DNA of 61,821 nt from assembly GCA_002842145.1 (NCBI GenBank), contig PHCF01000017.1, forward strand, positions 1 to 61,821. Direction: 5' to 3'. Origin of the DNA: Betaproteobacteria bacterium HGW-Betaproteobacteria-6 (GTDB lineage: Bacteria > Pseudomonadota > Gammaproteobacteria > Burkholderiales > Rhodocyclaceae). This document shows positions 20,930-28,985 of this stretch, piece by piece. Position 1 is the first letter of the stretch. The number at the start of each line of letters is the position of its first letter. The notes below the pieces were generated by a model. The model worked only from the letters and a program-made list of their open reading frames with translations, searched no databases and was not told where the DNA came from. Made by a program: the position numbers and the translations under genes.

Positions 20930-22176
20930 AGGGTCGCATGATCGCAGACGTGCTCGAACGCCTGCGCTCTGACATCGCCGCAGCGAACATTGGAGGGAAC
21001 GTCGAGGGGTTGCTAGCGCGGCATGTTATTGGCGACGATCAGCGCCTACAAATTTGCTGGGGTGTGGATTGCGACGATGTTTGGCTACAGCGGAACTATG
21101 ATCCGTCGAGTCTACCCAGTGTTGCGGCGCTCGGCTATTCGCTTGCGCGCGATCCGCAGCCTTTGTTTGCAGCTTCGTTGGAAGAGGGTATCCAACGTGC
21201 CACGGCCCGCGATCCCAGCATGGCGGGCCACGGTGCTGCGTTGCATGATCCGGCGGTCTTGATCGGTCTGGTCTTGGCTGCGCGCGGATTGCGCTCCACC
21301 AAGCCGCAGTACCTTGCCTGGTGTGCTCAAGTGGTGAAGGGGCTCGCATACGGCGCGCAAGTGCGGCTGGATCCGTTGCTTGCCTATGCGGCGTCGCTAT
21401 GTGAGATCGATGTGGGGCGTCCAAACTTTGACCCGCTCGCGCCGCTGAACTACTGCGCGGCACTGGACTGGTGGTGGGATCAAGGCGCGGGGCGTGAGGC
21501 CAGCGCTTCGGAACAACGACAGGCGATGCGGATAACCGTATTGGAACGTGCACTCGCCGAAATGACGGGAAGTCGTTCCGCGCACCAAGCAGCGTTACTC
21601 TGGCGCACCGTGCGGGCGGCGATCAGTGAGGAGGCGGGAACGCTGCTTCAATCACCGTCGACAGTGGCCCGCATCCTTGATCAATTCGAAAGCTGTCTGC
21701 GCCGCTGGCGCTGGGACGCCGCCGATTTGAAAGTGCCGGTTCGCTGGCTGATCCGAAGCGAACGTGAGGTCCAGGATATCCTGTGGGTCATTCTTCGTGG
21801 CACCTTCCCTGATTTGGAGGATGAGGACACGCTGCCCAAGTTCGGTCATTCCACCTACCGGGCTGATCTTGGCATTCCCAGCCTTGGCCTGCTGATTGAA
21901 GTCAAGTTTGCTCGCGCAGCAGGCGATTTCAAAACGATCGAAAAGGAAGTGCTCGAAGACATTGTTCCCTATCTGCGGTCGCCCGATCGGTACAAAGACG
22001 TACTGGTATTCATCTATGATGACTCGTGCAGTGTTCAAGAGCACGAAACCACCCGACAGGCGCTTCGCTCGGTCAAGGGTATCGTCGATGTTGTTATTGT
22101 TAGCCGCCCTTCACACCAGCCTTCTTCTGGCGATCGCCAGAACTGGGAGCAGGCGATGTCCGCGGCAAAGAGATAG
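20926..22176 (+). CDS. pAgo-associated PD-(D/E)XK nuclease
   Basis: A 416-residue protein. The N-terminal 280 residues are helical and unrecognised. The C-terminal domain carries TYRADLGIPSLGLLIEVKF (about 309-327), giving D-(X)n-EVK of a restriction-type PD-(D/E)XK fold, followed by KDVLVFIYDDS. The ATG at 20926 overlaps the Argonaute stop by 4 bp; open frame upstream of it is inside the Argonaute gene. Long-B pAgos are known to pair with such nucleases (BAgaN type) that degrade DNA indiscriminately after target recognition and abort infection. I assign that role by architecture. Confidence 0.83.
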   Translation: MKGRMIADVLERLRSDIAAANIGGNVEGLLARHVIGDDQRLQICWGVDCDDVWLQRNYDPSSLPSVAALGYSLARDPQPLFAASLEEGIQRATARDPSMAGHGAALHDPAVLIGLVLAARGLRSTKPQYLAWCAQVVKGLAYGAQVRLDPLLAYAASLCEIDVGRPNFDPLAPLNYCAALDWWWDQGAGREASASEQRQAMRITVLERALAEMTGSRSAHQAALLWRTVRAAISEEAGTLLQSPSTVARILDQFESCLRRWRWDAADLKVPVRWLIRSEREVQDILWVILRGTFPDLEDEDTLPKFGHSTYRADLGIPSLGLLIEVKFARAAGDFKTIEKEVLEDIVPYLRSPDRYKDVLVFIYDDSCSVQEHETTRQALRSVKGIVDVVIVSRPSHQPSSGDRQNWEQAMSAAKR

Positions 22177-22197
22177 CGTTTTCAGTGGGCGCTCTAC

Positions 22198-23112
22198 ATG
22201 AACGATTACTTCAGCGACAGGGAAAACGGGCCTCGGGCACGAACCGAGCAGGTCATTTCGCCTGAGGTCTGGGCAGGTTTTGTGGCGACTGTGCAGGCGC
22301 TGGTTAACAGTGGAGCCTTCGGGCTGCGTTTTCCGGAGCGCTGCCCGGATGGGCAAGCCATCTGTGGCTGTGACGAGGGTGTCATCGCCGCTTCGGTCAT
22401 TGCGGAAATGCCGGGATTAACGTGGCCGCTCGAAACGTCCAAGCTGGTGGATGACGGATTCCTGCGGCAGCATGAGCCATTTGCACCGGACACGTTATTG
22501 ATCCTGGATTTCGTCGAGTTCGTCTACGCTTCGGTGGCGAGGCCGATTCCAGGAAAGCTCCACGATTACTTCAATCACTACCATTTGACCTTCGACCAGC
22601 AGTCCGGACAGGAAGAGTTTCGGGCGACGGTAAATCGCATTTTTGCGCGTAATGGCGTGGCCTTCGAGATGCTGTCAAACGGCCGTATCGTGCGTGTTCT
22701 TCCGCCGGTGCTGGGGGATGACCTCAAACGGATGGTATTTCGGACCGGAGACCGAATCCTCGACAACATGCTGGAAGAAAGCCGCGCTAAATTTACCGAC
22801 CGTAATCCACTCCTGCGGCGGGAGGGGCTCGAGCGTTTGTGGGACGCATGGGAGCGACTCAAATCGCTTGCAGATCCCGAAGATAAGAAAAAATCGATCA
22901 AGATCATTCTCGATGCTACCGCCGAGGCGGTGGCGCTTCGGCAGCGGCTGGAAGACGAAGCAACAGAACTGACCGATATCGGTAACAGCCACCTCATTCG
23001 GCACACAGAACTCAAGCAAATCCCGGTCATCGACGTGGATCACGTCGATTATCTGTTTCATCGCTTGTTTGCGATGATCCAGTTGTTGCTGCGAAAGAAA
23101 CGACCTGTCTAA
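22198..23112 (+). CDS. AbiJ/HEPN-like abortive-infection protein downstream of pAgo
   Basis: A 304-residue soluble protein. The last 60 residues (SHLIRHTELKQIP, then HVDYLFHRLFAMIQLLLRKK) carry the RH..E and YLFHR pattern seen at the C-terminus of AbiJ-related HEPN-domain proteins; R-H at about 267-268 could be the HEPN RNase pair. The first 130 residues are unrecognised and contain CGCDEGVIAAS. It begins 21 bp after the nuclease stop in the same direction, so a third component, regulator or independent abortive-infection gene are all possible. The nuclease-only two-gene form is the known minimal system. Confidence 0.6.
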   Translation: MNDYFSDRENGPRARTEQVISPEVWAGFVATVQALVNSGAFGLRFPERCPDGQAICGCDEGVIAASVIAEMPGLTWPLETSKLVDDGFLRQHEPFAPDTLLILDFVEFVYASVARPIPGKLHDYFNHYHLTFDQQSGQEEFRATVNRIFARNGVAFEMLSNGRIVRVLPPVLGDDLKRMVFRTGDRILDNMLEESRAKFTDRNPLLRREGLERLWDAWERLKSLADPEDKKKSIKIILDATAEAVALRQRLEDEATELTDIGNSHLIRHTELKQIPVIDVDHVDYLFHRLFAMIQLLLRKKRPV

Positions 23113-23209
23113 CGATTTCGGCGGTGCTTGGTAGTGGCAATGGCGATTGACTGGAATCAGGGGCTTGCTGACGGCATTTCCGCGATTAGCCTGATGTCAG
23201 GAGGCCGAT

Positions 23210-23473
23210 ATGCGGAAATTTTTCTTCTTCGCGATCCTGGCGATGGGTGCAGGGATCGGATTGCTGGTTGCTATCGCAGCAAAAGGCGAATGGGGTGCAG
23301 GGGCTGTCATGGTGGGGGTTGGGCTACTCTTTGCCGTTCCGCTCGCCAGTGCGTTGACGGGCATTGGACGTGGCCGTAGAAGCTTGCGGCGGCGACGGAT
23401 TGGTGGAGGGCCAAGGGGTACTCCCGGGTCTTTGTTCAAGGGAGATGTCCCTATTCGGCGCTGGGATCGGTAG
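23210..23473 (+). CDS. Small two-pass membrane protein, unknown
   Basis: An 87-residue protein with two hydrophobic segments (FFFFAILAMGAGIGLLVAIA, and AGAVMVGVGLLFAVPLASAL) and a strongly basic tail (RGRRSLRRRRIGGG). A perfect AGGAGG lies six bases before the ATG, which supports expression. It stops 3 bp before the convergent traG stop. Function unknown; a short membrane toxin or an accessory transfer protein are both conceivable. Confidence 0.6.
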   Translation: MRKFFFFAILAMGAGIGLLVAIAAKGEWGAGAVMVGVGLLFAVPLASALTGIGRGRRSLRRRRIGGGPRGTPGSLFKGDVPIRRWDR

Positions 23474-23476
23474 CCG

Positions 23477-26260
23477 TTACTTTTTCGACTTGATCAGCTC
23501 CTGCACGGCATCCTTTGCGTTACCTACCGTTGCCTCTCCATCTTTGTAGACCTGCCTGGCTGATTGCCACATCAGCGACTTCTTCGATGCCAAGGTCCCG
23601 TCGTCTGTCTTGATGATTTCAGCCTTGCCGTCGAATTCTCCGCGCTTTGCAGCGGTTTCTCCGTGAATCTGGGTGGCGCGTTGCTGTACTTCTTCGCGCA
23701 CAGGTGAAGGTGGTTCGGTTTTCTGTTCCAGCGGACGACTTGGGTTGCCGCCAAAGCGAGAGGCCTTGCTCACTTGGGCCCGGTGGGTTGCCTTGATATC
23801 CGGTGTGAGGGCGTCATCATGCAACTGCTCTTTATGGAGGTCGCGGACGTCACCAAAGGAGGTCGGGAGACTGCTTCCATCCGAAATTACCCGATTCGGG
23901 CGCAATGACTGGCGGGCCAGTTCGGCCGACATCAAGGCGTGAGCAGCGGCGCTGTTGCCGCCGTAGGTCTGGGCGTACCGGAGGAACATCTCCATGTTGT
24001 GCGGGTCTTGGGCGATGTCGATGGAGATGGACTCACCCTTGTCGTGGGCGGACGATACACGTTCCGCAAAACTGGTGCGGTCGGCAAGGGTGGCATCCGC
24101 CCGCTCGGAACGGGCCCGCGTTGAACCGAGGCGGGACGACATCTCGCGGGCCTCGCTCGCGTCGTTCGAGAGCGCCTGCAAATAGCTGGCGTCCCTCGAT
24201 ACCCGGTCACCGAATTGTTTGAAGGCTACCAACTGCTCCCCGCTCAGGCTGGCCAATGCTTTCTGTTCCTGGGCGGAAAGGCTCGACTGGTAGGACTTGT
24301 CGGCGCTGGTGTGAAGGTCAGCGCCCGCAACTTTAGCATTCAGGCCGACATGGGCTGCCGCACCGAAAGCAATACGTGCGACCTGCGCCTGGCTGAGACC
24401 GGTGCTCTGGGCAATGCTTTGCGTGATCTGATCCAACTGGTTCAGCGTGTCGCCCATTTGCTCGAAGCTGCTGGCGCTAGAACCGCTGCTATTGCGCGTG
24501 GAGCGCAGCTTGTTGAGCCCGCGAGAGAACACTTCGGATAGTGCTGCCGACTGCTCGTTGGTCGCTGTCACGGCTTCACCGCGCGCCGCGTCAACCTGCC
24601 GGCTGGCTTGCTGCACATCCTGTTCGGATACACGCATCGAGACCACGCGCGAAGCGAATCCCTGATTGCGCAACAGGCTGACCGCAGTTTTGCCCGTGAG
24701 CGCGTTCGATGAGAAACCGTCTCCGGTAAGGTCGTTCTGCCAACTGCTCATGAACGCCGAGGTCCGGTTGGGTGCCAGTTGCATCTGGTCCATGCCGACG
24801 TTTCCCATCGAGACGTTACCAACGGTGGCAGCCGAGGTGCCGCCCGAGAGCATCCCTTGCAACCCCGACAAGCCACCGACCAGGGCTGTTCCGAAGTTTT
24901 CCATACGCTTGAGGGCGGCCCAGGCAATGAATGGAATGCTGATGGCGAGGTAACCGACAACGGCCTCCCCCGAGATTGCCCGCGAATAGATCGTTGAAGC
25001 CGTCTGCAAGGCCAGCGATTTGCCCCCCGTTCCGAGGTCGGCAGCGGCGGCGAGGTCGTAAGCCGCGTAGATCGAAGCCATGTAGTTCAGGATGGCGTAG
25101 AGCGGCGGCCACAACTGAATCCAGATCAGCACCGCCGCATAGGCTTTGAAGGCCAACATCGTTTCGCGACCGCTGGTGAGCAGGAGCAGCAGGACCATGA
25201 GAGGGAACATCGCGTAGGTCACGGCCTCGACCACGTTGCGGAATACGGGCAGCGCCTGCTCGGCTACCTTGCCGTAATTGAGCCAGGAGGCGTTCTGCTG
25301 GGCCACCGCTTGCGCACGGCCGACTGCCAACACCATCGCCGCCGGATCATTGACCTTCTGGCCGACAATCTTGCTCGTGTCCTCGATCGCGTTGAGCATG
25401 GCGTTCTGCCGGATGAGATCGGCTGCCGTCGCCGCTGCGGTGGCGATGCTGTTTTTCAGATAGGCCTGCTGGATTTGTCCGGCGATGGCCGCTGCAGCGG
25501 CAGCGCCGGGTAAGGTTGGGTTGAGCTGGAAGGCCAGGCGCCCCTGGATTCGGCTGATCTGGGCCGGCAGTCGCCCGTTGAGGCTCAGGTAGACATTGGG
25601 ACAGGTATCGACGCCGACACTGCCGCCGGCGCCGGTCAGCGTACTGAAGCGCGCCGGATTGGGTGAGGCCATCAGGGGCCAGACATCATCCGATGCAGAA
25701 AATACTGCCGGATCGAGCGTACCGTCGATCAGGTCATAGGTCGTACAGTTGTGGATGAAATTGATCAGGTCGGTGCGGAAGGCAGGGTCCTGGAAAACCA
25801 CGTTGCCGGTTTCGCGGATCAGCCGGTTGCCGAACATCAGTCCATTCTGCTGGTAGCTCAATTCGACCGGGAGTGCTCCCGCGCCCGGGATAACCTGGAA
25901 GGCCGTTTCGAACAGACTGGTCAGCGTATTGCCGATGGTACTGGTGATGCTGCCCAGCGCGGCCACCCCGAACGGTACATTGCCGACGATCTTGACGGCG
26001 GAACCGCCGGTCTTGTCCACAATGCCCACCGTGACCTTGGGAACGATCAACACCGAGAAGACCAGCACGACTGTGCCCAGCCACTTCCAGCCCTGCAACT
26101 TCTCGGGGGCGAAAGCGTAGGCAATCAGGGTTGCCACAAAACCGCAGAAGGCCACGGCTGCCAGGGCTGCGGCGTAGTCGCCCGAGGCGTGAATCGCCGC
26201 CGCGGCATTGAAGACGCCGAACAGGCTGTCGGCATTCTGATAAGCGTAGATTTCCCACAT
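23477..26260 (-). CDS. traG: Conjugal transfer protein TraG (mating-pair stabilisation)
   Basis: A 927-residue inner-membrane protein of F-type conjugation systems. The N-terminal half has several membrane segments (CGFVATLIAYAF, TVVLVFSVLIVPKVTVG, YAMFPLMVLLLLLTSG) typical of TraG_N, needed for pilus assembly. The long hydrophilic C-terminal part is rich in Gln, Ser and Ala and predicted coiled; in F it extends to the periplasm for mating-pair stabilisation and interacts with entry-exclusion proteins. It is the last gene of the tra operon, 33 bp after traH. Confidence 0.9.
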   Translation of the reverse strand: MWEIYAYQNADSLFGVFNAAAAIHASGDYAAALAAVAFCGFVATLIAYAFAPEKLQGWKWLGTVVLVFSVLIVPKVTVGIVDKTGGSAVKIVGNVPFGVAALGSITSTIGNTLTSLFETAFQVIPGAGALPVELSYQQNGLMFGNRLIRETGNVVFQDPAFRTDLINFIHNCTTYDLIDGTLDPAVFSASDDVWPLMASPNPARFSTLTGAGGSVGVDTCPNVYLSLNGRLPAQISRIQGRLAFQLNPTLPGAAAAAAIAGQIQQAYLKNSIATAAATAADLIRQNAMLNAIEDTSKIVGQKVNDPAAMVLAVGRAQAVAQQNASWLNYGKVAEQALPVFRNVVEAVTYAMFPLMVLLLLLTSGRETMLAFKAYAAVLIWIQLWPPLYAILNYMASIYAAYDLAAAADLGTGGKSLALQTASTIYSRAISGEAVVGYLAISIPFIAWAALKRMENFGTALVGGLSGLQGMLSGGTSAATVGNVSMGNVGMDQMQLAPNRTSAFMSSWQNDLTGDGFSSNALTGKTAVSLLRNQGFASRVVSMRVSEQDVQQASRQVDAARGEAVTATNEQSAALSEVFSRGLNKLRSTRNSSGSSASSFEQMGDTLNQLDQITQSIAQSTGLSQAQVARIAFGAAAHVGLNAKVAGADLHTSADKSYQSSLSAQEQKALASLSGEQLVAFKQFGDRVSRDASYLQALSNDASEAREMSSRLGSTRARSERADATLADRTSFAERVSSAHDKGESISIDIAQDPHNMEMFLRYAQTYGGNSAAAHALMSAELARQSLRPNRVISDGSSLPTSFGDVRDLHKEQLHDDALTPDIKATHRAQVSKASRFGGNPSRPLEQKTEPPSPVREEVQQRATQIHGETAAKRGEFDGKAEIIKTDDGTLASKKSLMWQSARQVYKDGEATVGNAKDAVQELIKSKK

Positions 26261-26293
26261 GCTGCTTTCTCCTGTCGCACTATCGCGTCATTG

Positions 26294-27742
26294 CTACTGC
26301 GACAGGTAAGCGGCCTGCTGGCCGAGCATGTCCATTACGTGTTGCGGCATGCTGGAGCGCAATTGGCGTTCGAGTTGCTCCAGGTGATTCGATACCGCCC
26401 GGAAAGAGCCGACCTTCTGGTAGAGCAAATTCTTTTCCTGGGAAAGTTGCGTGAGCATGGCCTGCGCCCGCTGACGGACCTGGTTGGCCTGCTCGCGTTG
26501 CGACTGCTGCAGGGTGTAGTTCTTATCCAGCGCGGCCATGCCGAGTCGCAGATTGCGCTCAAGGAAAACATAGGCGTAGTCGGCGGCAATCACGTCGCGG
26601 TACTGGGCGATCAGGCTGTCGGCCAAACCTGATCCCGGAATGCTGGTGCCGATCGACAACATCTTGTAAACCGGCTCGGTAGTCTGATTCACGAAGCCGA
26701 CCTCGGCCGAGTTATTGGGGATGGCGGTGCGTGTCGTGATCTTCTCAGCAATGGAACGCATGATCACCTCGACCTTGGCGGTAAAAGGCGTGTGGGTGTA
26801 CGCGGTGTTCAAGGTGACGACGTCGCAATTGGTGTAGTCGTTGCACTTCAAGACATGCTGCACGACATCCGTGCCGGTGGCTGCGCCCTGGCCGTAGAGC
26901 AACTGGCTGATCGAGGTCAGCGTCGGGGCGATCGGCTCGGGGTCACGGGCTGACTCTTCCGGGTAATAGATTATGGTGCCGACCAGACTCATGATCAGTT
27001 CGCGCTCCTGGTCATCCAGATAGGCGCCGGTGTACTGCAAGGCTTTCCAGGTCAGGTTGCCGACGAAGGGCGCCTTGTTTTTTACCTTCGGGTCGCCCGA
27101 GGAGCGCGCCGAGGACAGAATGCTGGGTCGATCCGTCGCACAGCGCCGACGTGCCGCATCGCGGTCGCTCTCCATGCCCATCTCGATGGCCAGATCGGCG
27201 CAGGTTTCCTGGGAGCTGTAGCCAATCGATTCGGCCGCCGTGCTGACAATGGCCTTGGCGGTTTCGCAGGAATTGATGCGGGCATTGTTGATCCAGGTCT
27301 CCAGTCCTTTGGCCCATTTGGTCAGCCCGCCGAGCAGGGGCGAGACCGCCTCCAGGGCGAGCTGGAAAGCAATCCCCGGCAGTGCTGCCGTGATGTTCTT
27401 CAGCATGTTCTTGAACTCGGTCGCCGAAATGTGCGAGAAGGAGCCGCCAAAGACATCGATGCCGCCGCAGCCGGCCTTGGCGCTGGGGAACTGGATGGCG
27501 GCCAGCTGATAAACCTTGTTCGGTGACCGCATCATCAGGTTGCCGCCGGTGTAGGTATTGAAGGTCTGGCCGCGGAAGGCCCCTGGTGCCGTGTAGTTAC
27601 CGATGGCCCCCAGGTTGTTGAACATGTTGTTCACCTCGCTGTTGAGGTCGCCGGCCTGTAGCTGGAAGGACGGGGCCGCCAGCAGCAGCGCCAGTAAGGT
27701 GGCAGCGCTACCCCGCAAATGAGGATGGTCGTAATGTGTCAT
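26294..27742 (-). CDS. traH: Conjugal transfer pilus assembly protein TraH
   Basis: A 482-residue periplasmic protein with a signal peptide (LLALLLAAPSFQLQA). The early TraH signature GAFRGQTFNTYTGGNLMMR and the CGGIDVFGGSFSHISATEF block are clear, and the C-terminus is a long coiled coil (LQQSQREQANQVRQRAQAML). It overlaps traF by 4 bp. TraH works with TraF, TraU, TraW and TrbC in pilus extension and retraction. Confidence 0.93.
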   Translation of the reverse strand: MTHYDHPHLRGSAATLLALLLAAPSFQLQAGDLNSEVNNMFNNLGAIGNYTAPGAFRGQTFNTYTGGNLMMRSPNKVYQLAAIQFPSAKAGCGGIDVFGGSFSHISATEFKNMLKNITAALPGIAFQLALEAVSPLLGGLTKWAKGLETWINNARINSCETAKAIVSTAAESIGYSSQETCADLAIEMGMESDRDAARRRCATDRPSILSSARSSGDPKVKNKAPFVGNLTWKALQYTGAYLDDQERELIMSLVGTIIYYPEESARDPEPIAPTLTSISQLLYGQGAATGTDVVQHVLKCNDYTNCDVVTLNTAYTHTPFTAKVEVIMRSIAEKITTRTAIPNNSAEVGFVNQTTEPVYKMLSIGTSIPGSGLADSLIAQYRDVIAADYAYVFLERNLRLGMAALDKNYTLQQSQREQANQVRQRAQAMLTQLSQEKNLLYQKVGSFRAVSNHLEQLERQLRSSMPQHVMDMLGQQAAYLSQ

Positions 27743-28602
27743 GGCGCCTCCGGGGGTAGGGCGAGACCTTGCGTGGTTGTGGGCAGCACGGCCTCGGCTT
27801 GCGGAGTGGAGACGACGGCAATGCGTTCGAGCAACTGGGATTCCGAGAGCACCCCGAAACCGATGGGGCTGATCTTTCCGGTGAAGGGCTGGGCCAGATA
27901 GACGGCGGGCACCTGGCTGACTTTCAGGGCGGTGGCAATGCCGTTGTCCGGGCGGGCACTGGGGAAACCCGGCAGCGGACCACCGTCCACGCTGATGGCG
28001 ACGACCTGGATGCCGTGACGGGCCTGGAAGGCTGCCAACGTCGGCGCGAAGGCATGGCAGTACGGACAGTCCGAGCGATAGAAGAAGAACAGCACGTGAT
28101 CCTTGCCGAGGTCGGCGATGGCGCGCGAGCGATCCACCAACTCGGCCTGGTCGAAGACTTCCAGGGCCTTGGCATTGACCGGGCGGCCCTGCAGGGTGGG
28201 GTCCAGTTGCGGCGTAGCCCAGGCAACACGCTGCGCGACGTCGGCGAAATAGGAAGCGCGGGCGACGACCTGGGACTCCAGCTCCATGTAGCGCCGGACG
28301 TTGGCTTCGCTCGGCCGCATGATGGCGATGTTGCGCGTCTCCTCCAGGGTTTTCTGGAGGCGTTCGAATTCGACCAGTTCCGGTGCCCGCGAGGGTTGCG
28401 TCGGTGGCGCAGTTGGCGTGGCCTTGCCTGGAGGTAATGGATGTTCACGTTCCTCGGGTGCCGGCGCTTCGTAGAAATGCCAGCCGCGCCAACTGTCGGC
28501 CCAGTAGCGGGAAGCCGCATCCTGGGCTGTTGCACCATGGCTGCCGAGGATCACGGCAAAGGTCAGCAGCAGCGGGAGGGCGGGGCGGTTGCGGATCGTC
28601 AT
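27739..28602 (-). CDS. traF: TraF-type conjugal pilus assembly protein (thioredoxin fold)
   Basis: Periplasmic thioredoxin-like F-type assembly factor of 287 residues. The start MTIRNRPALPLLLTFAVILG is chosen as a proper signal peptide; a longer frame from 28743 runs into the preceding gene. After a Pro-rich linker and YWADSWRGWHFYEAP, the thioredoxin domain contains FFYRSDCPYCHAFAP. The CPYC motif is intact, unlike in F TraF, so it may be redox active and help fold disulfide-rich TraN, TraU and TraH. Confidence 0.9.
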   Translation of the reverse strand: MTIRNRPALPLLLTFAVILGSHGATAQDAASRYWADSWRGWHFYEAPAPEEREHPLPPGKATPTAPPTQPSRAPELVEFERLQKTLEETRNIAIMRPSEANVRRYMELESQVVARASYFADVAQRVAWATPQLDPTLQGRPVNAKALEVFDQAELVDRSRAIADLGKDHVLFFFYRSDCPYCHAFAPTLAAFQARHGIQVVAISVDGGPLPGFPSARPDNGIATALKVSQVPAVYLAQPFTGKISPIGFGVLSESQLLERIAVVSTPQAEAVLPTTTQGLALPPEAP

Positions 28603-28610
28603 GCGTGTCC

Positions 28611-28985
28611 CTACTTCAGGGATTGCGGTGGCTGGCCATCGAGGCAGTAGTTGATGCCGAAGTCGATAGTCTGGCGGCGCGGGCTCGATGCGCCGGGCAG
28701 TAGAACCCCGTCCTGCCAGAACCTGACATTTAAGCGGGCACAACCGGCCTGGGCGTAGCGCTTCTCGGTCGTGACATCGATATAGATCGGGGAGGTGGCA
28801 GCGAAGCGCTGGGTGAGCGCGTCAGCAATTTCGCCGCTGAGGATGCCGTGGGCCTCTCCATTGACTGATTGGAGGGCGGCCAACATGACCGGTCGCGGAT
28901 CCGGGACCGGGGCTCTGGGCACCTCGTCGGCGAGGACGACCGATGCGAATCCGGCCATCAACGCGGCGGTATAGGCGATCTTCAT
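28611..28985 (-). CDS. Conserved exported protein in the tra operon
   Basis: A 124-residue protein with a signal peptide (MKIAYTAALMAGFASVVLA). The mature part has two cysteines (AGCARLNVRF, FGINYCLDG) that could form a disulfide. Function not recognised. It overlaps the traN stop by 4 bp and sits before traF, so it is probably a periplasmic accessory of pilus assembly. The ATG at 28985 is preferred to an upstream one at 29012 because of the signal peptide. Confidence 0.6.
   Translation of the reverse strand: MKIAYTAALMAGFASVVLADEVPRAPVPDPRPVMLAALQSVNGEAHGILSGEIADALTQRFAATSPIYIDVTTEKRYAQAGCARLNVRFWQDGVLLPGASSPRRQTIDFGINYCLDGQPPQSLK

Noticed and set aside
25751..26632. Plus-strand open frame across the traG-traH junction
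   Set aside because: Antisense to two well-recognised genes; low-complexity shadow composition.
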